Below, one piece after another: positions 9,669-20,193 of a stretch of 64,000 nucleotides of DNA. Under the pieces are notes generated by a model. The model saw only the letters and a program-made list of their open reading frames with translations. It had not been told where the DNA came from and made no database searches. The translations under genes were made by a program, and so were the position numbers. Positions within the stretch are counted from its first letter, which is position 1, and every line of letters starts with the position of its first letter. Origin of the DNA: Cytidiella melzeri (lineage: Eukaryota; Basidiomycota; Agaricomycetes; Polyporales; Irpicaceae); contig JABYQR010000002.1 in NCBI GenBank assembly GCA_022592445.1, positions 1-64,000 on the forward strand. The letters are read 5' to 3'.

Positions 9669-10937
9669 TTTTTTTTTAATCACTTTTATTATTCGTCGGC
9701 GGAGCCAGGGACGGTACAAGTTAAGGTACTATACACACTATAAACTATGTGTAAAAGGGAGACTGAAAGTCAAGACGTGCGATACGCGCAACAAATGGAC
9801 GCAACTAGGCAAAGGGTGAGTCTTTGTTGCCGGGAGCGTGATCAAATGTGAAGGCAAGGGAATTCTTGAGAAGGAAATCGTGAAGAGCAGGGGCAGGGTC
9901 AGCCAAGTTCTTGAGAAACTCCAGGAAGTTGCACCGCGGCCGTCAGTACCGAGTGCACTGGTTGAGGATGTGTGCACGGGAGTGAAAGACATTGCATTGG
10001 TTGCACTGCGTGGTTTCAGTTGGGAGAAATTGCGAGCAGTATTCCCCGGTGGGTGCGTGATTGAGGATGGCCCGGGCTGCTCGTGCGGACAGGTCGTTGG
10101 TGGTGAAGCGGGTGAGAAACTTCCCTCCTTTGTGAGTGGAGGGGGCGACTGGTTGTTGGCCGAGCAGAAAGTTGTGACCTCGGTACAAAGGGAGTTTGCA
10201 CATGCTTGTCCACGTGGCAATCGCGTGCATTGTGGCGGTCTTTCTGGTCCATGCAATGATACGCTCAGAAAACGGCTAGGCGCGGAGACCCGGCAGCAGT
10301 CCGCCATTTGCGCGGCCCGCGTCATCCTGAGCAGCAAATCCCTTCACTTTCCCAGCGTCGCGGGCACAAGGAGTTCACCGAGGTCACGAGGAGTTTGCCG
10401 AGGATCAGAGGACTTGACAAGGAGCAGCAACATGCCGGAAACATCCAAGGCTGAGAATTTGCACCAAACTCTGACTCGCAGACACGCCCCTTTTGCGTTG
10501 GAGCATGGGCCAGCCAGCCACCCAGTGTTTCGGACGCGGGTTGGACCAACAATAGAAGAAAATTGACTCGCAAACCCCGTTTCAGGAAGACTCCTATCAC
10601 GCCACCCATCTGAGAAAGCGTAAGTAGCTAAAGGAGATGAGGATACTAGTTGCCTAATAAAAGAACAAAGATTCTCTAGCCAAGGTTCAAAATCATTAGA
10701 GGACTTTTTAGTATGAGAGAGTTTAAAGGATATACGCAATGAAAAGGTGTCTGATAGTCTGTTTCCAGGCTGTAGTTTGGGGTGCGTGTGACTTATGGGT
10801 TTGAGGTTGAGCGTGGCTGCTTGGTGGTGGAGTTGGAGAGGTAGGGACGAGTGGGGAAGAATGTTGGGCAGACAAAGGTTAGTATCAGTCTCTCCTGAGC
10901 TAGCTGCTGTATGCATATTAAAGGTCCAAAATAGGCT
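9669..10937 (-). pseudogene. LINE ORF2 C-terminal part with poly(A) tail
   Basis: Minus-strand frames show the end of a LINE-type ORF2. Near 10000-9945 the motifs ARAILNHAPTGEYC, QFLP, CNQC and HILNQCTRY match the Cys/His region that closes many fungal non-LTR polyproteins after RNase H (C..C, H.L..C..Y). Upstream, at about 10710-10620, a helical segment leads to YAFSDG, which may be the start of the RNase H domain. The element ends in a run of A on the minus strand (T at 9669-9678). It is frame-broken and 5'-truncated at about 10937, within the Harbinger relic. Confidence 0.65.
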
Positions 10938-11192
10938 ATCCATCTAGCCCGTTTGTGCTGCAACCATTCAATGAGCCTGAAATCCAGCAAGCAGGTGGAA
11001 ATGAGAAAGTTTGCAGACAACAGGTCAACAAGAACCTATTCAACAAACACATATATGTTGAACATGGATTTGGTATGCTTAAGGGCCAATTTCCAGCACT
11101 AAAGCTGCTGTCAGCACCACAAAAAATTGACAATGTTTACTGAGTTATCGAAGCATTGATGATCATTCACAATGTGTGCATTGACATTGGAC
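10938..11192 (+). pseudogene. PIF/Harbinger (DDE_Tnp_4-type) transposase C-terminus
   Basis: The frame reads FVLQPFNEPEI, then QVNKNLFNKHIYVEHGFGML, KGQFPALKLL, a stop at 11141-11143, then VIEALMIIHNVCID. The (V/C)EH.FG.LK.RFP.L pattern and the IHN..ID motif are characteristic of the last catalytic block (Glu of the DDE triad in VEHGFG) of HARBI1-like nucleases. The N-terminal two thirds are absent, replaced by the LINE. One stop codon and truncation make it non-functional. Confidence 0.75.
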
Positions 11193-11836
11193 TCCTGCAG
11201 GTATATTCCGGATTCTGCTCGCAAGGCCGGGAATAAATCAGCAACAAAGTTGTAACTGACAAGTGGCAAAGACTTACCCCACTGCACCCCAGCCATAGCT
11301 GGACATTCCAGTCCAACTCTCTTGAGTAAGTCGTAGAGAATAGTGTGAATAGATAGAACGAAAAAAACCGTGCAAGTCGCGTCTGCGTCGGCTCTCTTGG
11401 GAAATCCTAGGCATCTAGAGCGGGAGGTGCGCGCAAGTGTGCATGATTCCAACTACAATGTATTTCATAGATTTAAGTACAGTACACTACTTAATCTTTG
11501 TGCTGTAGTATACTGATCACAGTCCCGACAGCCAGTCCACTTTTAGCATAGCGGCGGGATGGCCAGCGGAGAGGGCGCACGTCCGAGATCTCTGCTGATT
11601 CTCGGCATGCCCCTGGAAACGCCACCAAAGGTGGCGACGAACTCGACGAACCAGCGATCTGACGAACCACCTAAGAATTGACCACGACTTAGTATATCGA
11701 GGGCGGAGGATATACATGACCGGAGAGTTCTTCTCTGTCGCAACGTAGCATATATATTCACTCACACAGATAGATGCCTCGAGTAAGATAATTGGGTGGT
11801 TTAAATGCATTCTAACTCACTGTACATGTACTGCCT

Positions 11837-12972
11837 TCAACGTCGCCGCAAAAAGCCTGTCATGCCTATCGTTCCCGACGCCTTGTCCGCTGCCCACAAG
11901 TCCAAATCACGCTCGCCATTGCGATATGCTGCATTGAGCACCACGGAGCGGTTGACCATGATAGGATTCCATGCCTTGTACTCGAAGGACTTGATCTGCA
12001 GCGGGAGCGCAGTGGTAGCTAGCTCCAATAGCATGAGAGCCGTGAGAGGCCCATGCACTAAACGTTCTACTCGGAGGATGATCAGGTATGTTTGTCAGTT
12101 CATCGCAGATGGAATGTTTTTTTGGTACAGTGCTTCATGGAATGTCAGATACGCACCCGGGTAACCCTCTGAGCGAGCATAGTCCCTGTCTAGATGTATA
12201 TGGTGCCCGTTGAAGGTGAGAGCTGAAAACCGAAATAGCGTAGTTGGGGAAGGCACGTATTCGAGGTCAAAGGAAGGCCCGCGTTCCACCAGCCTTCTCA
12301 ACTCTTCGGCTACAAAGATAGGAGAAGGGAACACCCTCAAAATCACAGTGGAAGCCACGTACCTTCCTTCACCGCTCTCCTATGCGCAGGCGCGACGAGA
12401 TAAACATGTGACCTCTCCTCCTCAATAGCCACACGGTCCTCGCCCTCTCTACTATACGCAATCGTTTGTTTCACAAACACCATGGGCGTACCCCCCTGCT
12501 TGAGCCCCTTCGTTTGCACGTCCTTTATGCGCGACACGGCGTTGACCCTCTCGCCTATTCGGAGCCCGTCCTGTCCATGTAGTTTCCAGTCAAAGCGGCC
12601 CCCTGCCCACATGCGCCTGGTGAACGGCTCTGGCGGGCAAAAGTCGGCGTCCGTCCCGTCCGTACGAAGGGCATATTCCGGGTTTCTGGGGTGGAAGAAG
12701 ACAAGGTGATGGCCATAGCCCAAGGAATCACCTATCCTCGGTGGCTGGTGCGGGTATCGAGAGCCATCACGCGTCGGCAGTGTCATGTAAAGATCAGACA
12801 GATGCTCTGGATGGAGAGTGTCGGAGATGGAGAGTGTCTTTGTGGAACTGATCCAATTGTCGAGGGCTGTCAGGCTGAGAGAAGAAGAAGAGCGTTGGTA
12901 TGTTTTTGCGAGACATGCATGTATGTTTCGTGGCGACCTGCATGACTGGAGGAGGGACATAGTGCTTAGCAC
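11837..12972 (-). CDS. HTD2: Mitochondrial 3-hydroxyacyl-thioester dehydratase type 2
   Basis: Three exons: 12363-12972, 12157-12309 and 11837-12066, with GT-AG introns of 53 bp (12310-12362) and 90 bp (12067-12156); phases match and give 330 residues. HTD2 catalyses the dehydration step of mitochondrial type II fatty acid synthesis, turning 3-hydroxyacyl-ACP into enoyl-ACP. The N-terminus is Ser/Arg-rich without acidic residues, like a mitochondrial presequence. Next come HLVFFHPRNPE, DFCPPEPFTRRMWAGG and MVFVKQ..AYSREG, typical of fungal HTD2. Exon 2 carries the HotDog-fold dehydratase motif FRFSALTFNGHHIHLDRDYA (about residues 229-248) and exon 3 ERLVHGPLTALMLLE. The ATG at 12960 is an alternative start. 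All key residues appear intact. Confidence 0.9.
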
Positions 12973-13880
12973 TTAGCGCTGAGAACTGGCGCCGGCAGGG
13001 GTGCGCCGCATGAAGCTGTGCTATCAAACTCATCCTCACAAGATTCGTGGGCAATCCGAGACCTCCGGCCCACCCACGTGTGTAGCAATGACTTGAACAG
13101 ATGCTATCATCTCGATGCTGCAAATTCGGCAGCATACAGCCCTGTTTGAAGCTGAAATGACTCTGCGCGGTGTCTCTATCATTCTCTGGGAGAGATGGAC
13201 AATGGACTGGCGAGATATATGAACGGCAGGCGCTACGTGTATTGTTTCAAAATTGACTTCTATCTGTGTTATGGTTACCTAGAGCAGCGAACATGACTGG
13301 ACTTTGGACAAAAGGCAGTGTGCACAATGGGAAGAGAACGCGGCGGGAGACGCGTCACGACGCGTCAATATGTGATCGAACTTCTTGATGCTGACTATAT
13401 GGTTTGTAAGCTTGAGATTATTCTACGCGACCTCTAGACAACATAGACAGACGAGCAGTGTACTATGATACATGATACCTGGAGAGCTGACTGGACAATG
13501 TTGCAGATGCAGTGTCTTGAATGTCGAAAATTTGGCTCCGGGACGTGCCGAACAAGGTAAAATCGAGCCAAAGACACGGCACACCTTCCTATTATGGCAT
13601 GCTGGGAGGAATTACAGCTTGGGGCCATATATTACACTTCCCCCTGCCGCACTCTCCTTCGTCCCCTGCTTTGTCGCAAACCACCCACTCTCCCATTGTC
13701 CCTCGCCGTTATACACCAACAATGCACCCACGTTCTCTCTGATATTATTCGCACACACACTACCACAGCACCTACATATTATTTGCGCACATTTGCCTGC
13801 CTCCCAGAGCCATCGCTTAGACGTTGCCAGGTCCACCGCCCAACTCACTCCCGCAGCAACCAAACTCCCTGCTTTTCACC
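12973..13880. promoter_or_regulatory. Divergent intergenic region, HTD2 / hypothetical gene
   Basis: About 0.9 kb lies between the starts of HTD2 (-) and the gene at 13881 (+) and should hold both promoters. It becomes pyrimidine-rich (CCACTCTCC, CCTCGCC) from about 13640 to 13880, as is usual just upstream of fungal start codons. I see no other gene. Confidence 0.4.
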
Positions 13881-14693
13881 ATGACTGCCATCGTCTCGCC
13901 TCAGCCGCGTAGGGGGTCGCTCAATCCTCCCCCAGCCTTCGAGAGACCCGCTTTGCTGCTGTCTCCGCCTATCTACCCCTCGAACGACTCCAGTCGCGTG
14001 AGTCGCGCTCTTTTCTCGCGTCATACGCTTACTTACGCGTCGTTCAGTCGACTGGTCCGTTCAACCCACCTAGACTCATGTCCCCCATTAATATCTCGGG
14101 TCCAGGTTTTAATAAGGCAAGTTCCAAGGCTCCTATGCGATGCGTCGCGTGCTTATCTGTCTCGTTGTGCCGATTTCCAGTTATCGAAGCCATCTGCACC
14201 ATGTAGCTCTACCAAGCGGCGAAGAACTACCGCTGCTACCACTCGCACATTGCGTCGTCGCCACTGCACTCGCCCCGACACCTCCCTAGCCCTCCAGTCC
14301 TCTGTCTTTGATCAGTTACCGTGGATCTCTCAAGTAGAGCTACCGCCGAAGCGTATCGATGTATGGGACATCGCGGATCTTTCCCTCCTTCCAGACGACT
14401 TGCATCCAGATGCCGGTGTCGGTCCGGTGCGACGTCGGAAGACATCCCTGCGCTCATCCCACTCAGAGCCCGCAGCACATCATCACCCCTCGTTGGCTCC
14501 GCTACCTTTTCCACAAGCAGTGCTTGCCAGGATGGAACAAGATCCGCATACTCCTCCCCCTACTGTCAGGCTCAATCCAATGGAGGTAACTTTCCGCAAC
14601 CTCATGCCGGTATTCTCCTCTGACGGGGAAGAGTTCGCGGCTTCCCCTCGGATTCCTGCTTGGTCGAGACCGTCGTCTCCTACTCCCATGTGA
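13881..14693 (+). CDS. Ser/Pro-rich hypothetical protein with a GC-AG intron
   Basis: Exons 13881-13997, 14048-14116 and 14181-14693 keep one phase and give 232 residues. Intron 1 (50 bp) is GT-AG. Intron 2 (14117-14180, 64 bp) has the donor AAG|GCAAGT, the classical strong GC-type site, and ends TTTCCAG. The start is ACCATGACTG. The protein is low in secondary structure: SPQPRRGSLNPPPAFERP, then STGPFNPPRLMSPINISGPG, a basic patch (KRRRTT, RTLRRRH), an acidic segment (DIADLSLLPDDLHPD), RRRKTSLRSSHSEP, and a Ser/Pro-rich tail. Basic and RRxS sites suggest a nuclear or phosphorylated regulatory protein, but that is a guess. No known domain recognised. Confidence 0.6.
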   Translation: MTAIVSPQPRRGSLNPPPAFERPALLLSPPIYPSNDSSRVSRALFSRHTLTYASFSRLVRSTHLDSCPPLISRVQVLIRQVPRLLCDASRAYLSRCADFQLSKPSAPCSSTKRRRTTAATTRTLRRRHCTRPDTSLALQSSVFDQLPWISQVELPPKRIDVWDIADLSLLPDDLHPDAGVGPVRRRKTSLRSSHSEPAAHHHPSLAPLPFPQAVLARMEQDPHTPPPTVRLNPMEVTFRNLMPVFSSDGEEFAASPRIPAWSRPSSPTPM

Positions 14694-15240
14694 TCTCCGC
14701 GCCTTTGCATCCACCCTCGGTCTCGGCATTCCATCATGATCAACAATTTCAAAGATGGTCTTATACGCAGTATTCTCGACATTTGCAGCACACCTCAGCA
14801 TCTACTCTTACTTTGGAGTCAAGTTATCTATCTCAGCGTCGAAGACGGACGCCAATTGCAATACACAATCCCGTGACAAGCAACTTTTCCTGATCAGCCC
14901 ACCATCGCTCAATATCACAATCGACTCATAGTCAGGCATCGATCCGAATGTATCATCACCGACTGCACTGCACCACTCTGCAAACAACAAACGAACTGTA
15001 CGATAGCACCGCTGCACGGCCCGCGATATCCCTTGCACTATCCTCCCCCTATCATGTCGCAGACCCCATCCCACAGCTTACTCGCAAACGACATTAATTT
15101 TCAAATCACTTTAGCCATCACTTGCCGATGTCCACCTTGCCTTCGCCTTTCCCAATCTTTTTCCACATTCGCTGACGCTCTGCCTCTTTATCTCCGCCAT
15201 TTACAGTGACGTTGACTTATTCTTATTCTGATTCCTCCTC

Positions 15241-15290
<50 letters not shown>

Positions 15291-15840
15291 GCTCGTCACG
15301 CCTTCACTCGCACCACCCACTTTGCACACGCTTTCCCCTGGTCTGCTTCGCGTTGTTTTGATAATCTCTCCACGAATCTCCTTTCTCGCGTTCGTACCAT
15401 CACGATGTTCTGCCTGCTTTCTTTTGTTTCTGTTTTCTCTTTCTCAATTCCTCACCAACGTCGTTTTCTATAGTTACCGTATTTTTTTCTGTTCGTTTTC
15501 AGGCACCACATGCAGCCCGTGTTCTAAGATTTACAAATACAAACAGTTTACTGTTCAATAGTCCAAACAATGTTAACCATGTACATCCAATGTCATCCGT
15601 GTCTTGCAAGCACGAGGTTCCGATTGCATTGGCGCCGACCTGAAATGAAATGATCAGTTACGCTGTCCCACCATCATCATCACATCTGACTCAACGTACG
15701 GTACATACCAAGAGATTAGAGCCAGAGTCACTCTTCTTACTTCGTCTCAATTCTGGTGTCTGCACCACCACGAGCTAGTCCGTCGTACTTGCACACTTTC
15801 ACTTTCGAGTGCTGCGTTCATCTCACTGAATACTTCCAAG
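14694..15840. other. Intergenic region before the aminotransferase gene
   Basis: No supportable gene. The left part should be the 3'UTR of the preceding gene. A (TC)n microsatellite lies at 15241-15291, and the last 120 bp before 15841 should hold the SER1 promoter and 5'UTR. Confidence 0.5.
15241..15291 (+). repeat. (TC)n microsatellite
   Basis: About 22 uninterrupted CT dinucleotides, followed by a TTTCTCTCT variant. The surrounding 300 bp are also pyrimidine-rich. Confidence 0.95.
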
Positions 15841-17140
15841 ATGTCTACAAACCACGGCCGCATCATCAACTTTGGTGCAGGGCCCTCAGCCCTCCCACAA
15901 CCCGTGCTCGAAGAAGCCGCCAAAGGGCTGCTCAACTTTGAAAACACAGGCATAGGCATCGCCGAGATCTCTCACCGCTCAAAGGAGTTCACCGCCTTTG
16001 TCGGCTCCCTCGAGTCCCTCATCCGCAAACAGCTCAACGTGCCCCCGACGCACGAGATCTTGTTCACGCAGGGTGGCGGCTCGAACCAGTTCAGCGCCGT
16101 CGTGCTCAACATGCTCGCCAGGTGGAGACTGCTCCATCCGGATGTTGGACAGGAAGAGGCGGTGATGGACTATGTCGTGACGGGGTCTTGGAGTGCAAAG
16201 GCGATGCAGGAGGCTCAGCGGTTGGGAGGTGGTCAAATCAACGTCGTCGCAGACTCTCGACAGCACTCCCAGACCGGCAAGTCCTTCGACAACATCCCCC
16301 CTCACGACGCGTTCAAGTTCTCCAAAGACCCCGCGCTCATCTACTACTGCGAGAACGAGACCGTCGACGGTGTAGAGTTCTCCCACGAAGAATCCTCCCC
16401 GACCTCGTTTCCGTACCAACTCCTCGACAACGCAACATCAGACACCCTCCTCCCGCTCGTCGCAGACTACTCCTCTTCGTTCATGTGCCGCCCAATCCCG
16501 CGTCTCGCAGACCACGCCGTTGTGTATGCCGGCGCACAAAAGAACATTGGACCCGCAGGTCTCACAGTCCTCATCGTCCGTAAAGACTGCCTCGTCGATG
16601 TTGACGCAGCCGCCAAGCTCGGCGCATCGCCCGTGCCTATCATGCTCTCCTGGAAGACACTCGCGGACTCGAAGAGTCTGTACAACACACCGTCCGTGCT
16701 GTCGATGTACATCACCGGCTTGGTTCTCCAACGGATTGACGAGCAGGGCGGGTTGCTGTGGTATGAGGAGCTGAATCGGAGGAAGGCGGGGAAGGTGTAT
16801 GGGGCGGTGAGGGAGGGGCAGGAGAAGGGGGTGTTTAGGAGAAAGGTGAGGGAGGGGTCGGAGAGTTGGATGAATGTGGTGTTTGAGGTCGTTGGTGAGG
16901 GTGCGGAGAAGCGGTTTTTGGACGGTGCGGAGAAGAGGGGGATGAAAGGGCTCAAGGGTCACAGATCCGTCGGAGGTGAGTGTTATCTGTGCAATTTGTC
17001 TTGTCTTTTGGAGACTGATGCTGCTCTGATCAGGTATTCGAGTATCGTTGTATAATGCGATTACGGAAGAGCAGACAGATGCACTTGTTAAATATATGGG
17101 GGATTTTGTTGCGGAGGAGACCAAGCCGAAGGCTGAGTAG
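15841..17140 (+). CDS. SER1: Phosphoserine aminotransferase (PLP-dependent)
   Basis: Exons 15841-16975 and 17034-17140 flank a 58-bp GTGAGT...CAG intron and encode 413 residues. The enzyme transfers an amino group from glutamate to 3-phosphohydroxypyruvate in the phosphorylated serine pathway, in the cytosol. Diagnostic features: NFGAGPSALP at residues 10-20, the phosphate/PLP loop TQGGGSNQF (76-84), GSWSAKAMQEA (115-125), and the catalytic PLP lysine K234 in YAGAQKNIGPAG. The C-terminal signature GHRSVGG-IRVSLYNAI is restored only by splicing, which fixes the intron. Length is slightly above the family norm (about 390). The start context (CAAGATGTC) is good and no upstream in-frame ATG competes. 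Confidence 0.95.
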
Positions 17141-17488
17141 AACTTGCTTTTTTTTGTCAATGGACTTGTAGACTGTACAGTAATTCATGCGTTTGATATA
17201 GAGACATCCATCGAGACAAGCAACTCGGAGACGCCTGGAACATGAACGGTTGTGGACGAGCCTCGCACCCGCTTGGCGAGTGGAAGTCAGTAATTGCACG
17301 GGTAGGTCTCTTACTGCTGGAGCGATACTCATACAGAAATTAGTGCATCCGAGTCATGGACAATATGGATTTTCCAGGTTTATGCGTAACAAGTACATTT
17401 ACAACCTCATCATCAGTGGCTCCCTTTTTCCTCAAGCAAAGCACCGCTGATCTCGCGTGAAGCCGGCCGGTGAGTGCCTCGCTGCCAC
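17141..17488. other. Convergent 3' intergenic region
   Basis: Holds the 3' ends of SER1 (+) and of the phosphatase-like transcript (-), including the exon after the 3'UTR intron of the latter. No other gene. Confidence 0.5.
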
Positions 17489-17556
17489 CTATATAGCCCA
17501 ATCAACATTAATAGAAGCATCGCATGACCTAGCTTGTGAAAAGCGTACCTCACACT

Positions 17557-18187
17557 CTACTTCTGCTTGCCGTGCCACTCGTCCCAGTACTTGTCCAAAG
17601 CGGTCCTCTGAGCCGGGCTCTCGACATGGTTATTGTTATAATCAGTCAGAGTGGGTCTCTTGTTGGGATACAATCCCGACGAGATCTGCACCCCAGTGAC
17701 GTACGTCCCCGTCCGACCGTTGCCCCACCCACAGTAAAAATGGACACCGCTCTTGTGAGCAGTGTACGCCGCGTAGCACGCGTCAAAGTCCTTTGACTCC
17801 GGAGCACCAAAGTCCGGGACGGGCAGCCACTTGTAACCGATTCCCGCCTTGATGAGTGCGTCCTTTTGAGCTTTGGGCAGCTCTCTGGCGTTGGCGCTGA
17901 TGACGAACTTGACGGATTTGCCTTGGAGGTACTTGATGGCGTCAGCGTCCATGTTCTGGTCGCTGTCGGACCCGCCGGCGCCGTCGGGAGGGACGCCTTT
18001 GTAGTGCGGGCAGGCGGAGCGAGTGGAGGTCTGGTTTTTGATTTTGAAGGTGCGCCAGTTGGGGAAGATGTCGGCGTTGGCGGTGACGTCGCCAGAAGCC
18101 TCGACGTCAGTGGAAGTCTCTCTGCTACGTTGGCGAAAGTGAGTGCCAGGAATGTTAGTGCAGGAAGGATACGCACTCGGTAGACAT
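17557..18187 (-). CDS. Small tyrosine-phosphatase-like protein, paralog 1
   Basis: Exon 1 (18177-18187, 11 bp) and exon 2 (17557-18124) around a 52-bp GTGCGT...TAG intron give 192 residues. The region around residue 135 reads YCGWGNGRTGT: Cys135-x5-Arg141-Thr is the P-loop signature of cysteine-based phosphatases. VPDF at 106-109 offers Asp108 as general acid. FPNWR (25-29) and MDADAIKYLQ...VKFVISAN are the usual N-terminal elements of small dual-specificity-like enzymes. The usual His before the Cys is Tyr here. No signal peptide, so probably cytosolic. A GT-AG intron lies in the 3'UTR, 8 bp after the stop (17489-17548). This is the single-copy relative of the three cassette genes and the most divergent. 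Substrate unknown. Confidence 0.75.
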
Positions 18188-18262
18188 TATTGTAGGAGTT
18201 CTGCTACGAGATAGATGAGTTTGGTAGTTGTCTGTAGAAGTAGATGTGTTGTCCGGGCTGCT

Positions 18263-18271
18263 TTTATAAAC
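18263..18271 (-). promoter_or_regulatory. TATA box of phosphatase-like paralog 1
   Basis: TTTATAAAAG on the minus strand about 75 bp upstream of the ATG, in a block (CCGGGCTGCTTTTAT on the plus strand) that is conserved upstream of all four paralogs. Confidence 0.6.
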
Positions 18272-19153
18272 CATTCACCGCGCCTACAAGTTGCAGAGTG
18301 GCTACATTGTGTCGATGTCTATTCCAACGCTTGGGAACCAACGTCGGCCTGAAAGGATACAGCAAGACCAGGAAAGTGTTCAGAAGAGCGTGTCATGACG
18401 TGTAACTGGGATAAGAATACAGCGTTGACACGTTCGTAGCACAAGTGCGGAGAAGTACAATGGATGTGCACGTAAAGCGGTGGGCAACGCAGAGCACGAG
18501 AGGCGGCAAACGTGCATTCTCCGTGGTCATCTGGACATTGTGCAAGGATTTTGTCAGTCAAGTGGGGGCTGAGAAGACGGAGAACCGACCGTCAGGTGTA
18601 CCACCACAGTGGGTGGAGGAGACGTGCTTCAATGCAATGTCAGTTACACTAGCGAGTACAGGTGAGGTCTACAGCATCGCTGTATTTGCTCACGTGGGTT
18701 GTAGACAAGTCCTCATCGCACCATCCACCGATCCGAGGAAGTTGAGAGCGACTTCGCTGGTCCGAATGGTAGTAACGTGACACTACGAATTGGACAGTAC
18801 TACTGCTTTGAGCTCAAAAGCCTTGCGAACCGGGGGACACTAGCACGAGATACATTGGAATTAGAACTCATCGTCGTGTCTCGAGAGGAACGAGGATGTA
18901 GTAATGTGAAGAGCAAGGGTACAAGCACACCTTCAACGTCGGAACGAACGGAATGAGGACGTTACATTTGAACGTCGCAGACAGGGCAGACTCGGAGGCG
19001 GCTGGCAAATATGAATAAAGCGTGTTTGTGTAAGCTGATATTCTGACACCTGTACGGCTTAGTAATTCGTGGATGCACAGGCAGCTGCCTGATGATGAAC
19101 GATTCGGTCACGAAGAATATTCTCTCCTCTTAAGATACTCGTAGACTGCACAG
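18272..19153. other. Upstream and intergenic DNA before cassette A
   Basis: No supportable gene. From about 18290 to 18780 it is a diverged relative of the sequence upstream of the cassette phosphatase genes (for example CACAAGTG...GTACAATGGATGTGCACG at 18441-18470), so the ancestral duplication included at least 500 bp of upstream sequence. Confidence 0.45.
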
Positions 19154-19184
19154 CAAGTAAGGCCGTGCATAGAGAGAAACCCAC

Positions 19185-19362
19185 CTGGGTGATGCTCACA
19201 GGAAGATTTCCCATCAGACCAACAGCGAGCGTACCATAAACATCTTGAATCATGTAGCCGAGTTTCTGCGTCAAAATACATTGGCGACCCTCATCATCCG
19301 TCATGTTCTCCCCACCAACCCTTTCAGAAACTCGTGTCTGACGGCGGGTATCGCTCAGCCAC
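19185..19362 (-). other. Orphan exon downstream of the phosphatase gene, copy A
   Basis: A 178-bp open segment is bounded by a 3' splice site (TTATAG|G at 19363) and a 5' splice site (CCCAG|GTGGGT at 19184). The intron before it (19363-19428) starts 9 bp after the phosphatase stop, so it may be 3'UTR sequence of that transcript. It nevertheless reads as protein: WLSDTRRQTRVSE, TDDEG, CILTQKLGYMIQDVYGT, LAVGLMGNLPVSITQ. The same frame is open in copies B (35972-36149) and C (46931-47108). Paralog 1 has the intron but not this exon. I do not know the family. The cassette boundary lies only about 30 bp beyond the exon. Confidence 0.4.
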
Positions 19363-19437
19363 CTATAAATTAGCCGAATCAACGTCAATCAAACCATCAA
19401 ATGACATATCAAGTCATGAAAAACGTACCTCCACACC

Positions 19438-20110
19438 CTACTTCTTCTTGCTGTGCCAATCGTCCCAGTACTTATCCAGAGCATCCCTCTGAACCTGCTT
19501 CTCGACGTGATTGTTGTCGTAATCAGCACGGGTGGGCCTCTTATTGGGATACAGCCCCGACGAGATCTGTACCCCAGTTATGTACGTCCCCGACCGACCG
19601 TTGCCCCACCCACAGTAGAAATGGACACCGCTCGTGTGAGCAGTGTACGCCGCGTAGCAAGCGTCAAAGTCCGCCTTCTTCGGGGCCTGGAAGTCCGGGA
19701 CCGGGAGCCACTTGTAGCCAATTCCCGCCTTGGTCAGCGCATCCTGTTGGGCCTTGGACAGCTGGTTGGCGTTGGCGCTGATGATGAACTTGACGGATTT
19801 GCCTTGGAGGTACTTGATGGCGTCAGCGTCCATGTTCTGGTCGCTGTCGGACCCGCCGGCGCCGTCGGGAGGGACGCCTTTGTAGTGGGGGCAGGCGGAG
19901 CGGGTGGAGGACTGGTTTTTAATCTTGAACGACCGCCAGTTAGGGAAGATGTCGGCGTTGGCATTGGCAGCGGCGGCAGCAGTCTCGACGGCGGCAGTCT
20001 CGACGGCGACGGAAGCCTCTCTATAACGTTTGCAATAATGAGTGGAATGCTCGAAGTTGGAAGATTTGAAGAAAGGACTCTACGCACTGGATAGACTCGG
20101 ACTCGGTCAT
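19438..20110 (-). CDS. Tyrosine-phosphatase-like protein, cassette copy A
   Basis: Exons 20088-20110 and 19438-20020 with a 67-bp GTGCGT...TATAG intron encode 201 residues. P-loop: Cys134-x5-Arg140-Ser in YCGWGNGRSGT; Asp107 in LPVPDF is the probable general acid. Between the start (MTESESIQ) and FPNWR lies a low-complexity Ala/Val/Glu-rich linker of varying length among copies (VETAAVETAAAAANANA). Paralog 1 has a shorter, different linker. Downstream there are a 3'UTR intron and the orphan exon. The catalytic core is conserved with paralog 1, and C-terminal NNHVE..VQRDALDKYW closes the domain. Related compact enzymes are also common in bacteria; whether this family was transferred cannot be judged here. 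Confidence 0.75.
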
Positions 20111-20185
20111 CGTTGTATGGTTTCTCGTACGAAGATAGACGGGTTTGCAAGTTGTCTGTAGAATTAGACGTGTTGTCCGGGCTGC

Positions 20186-20193
20186 TTTTATAG
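20186..20193 (-). promoter_or_regulatory. TATA box of phosphatase-like copy A
   Basis: CTATAAAAG on the minus strand about 80 bp upstream of the ATG; identical in copies B (36968-36975) and C (47933-47940). Confidence 0.6.

Larger units (their letters stand above)
9335..11683 (+). mobile_element. PIF/Harbinger-like DNA transposon relic with ~170-bp inverted ends
   Basis: GGTCAATTCTTAGGTGG at 9335 is matched in reverse complement at 11683, and the inverted match continues for about 170 bp (9335-9505 against 11520-11683), including the block with CGCCACCTTTGGTGGC. Inside lie a LINE 3' end (minus strand) and, at 10938-11192, the C-terminus of a DDE-type Harbinger transposase. No clear 3-bp TA-rich target duplication was found. 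The long ends and coding remnant together support a degenerate DNA transposon later hit by the LINE. Confidence 0.6.

Noticed and set aside
9838..10566. 242-codon plus-strand ORF
   Set aside because: Antisense to the LINE ORF2 region whose motifs are on the minus strand; amino acid composition shows no domain.
16438..17160. 240-codon minus-strand ORF
   Set aside because: Complete overlap with the well-supported SER1 coding sequence; antisense artefact of codon bias.
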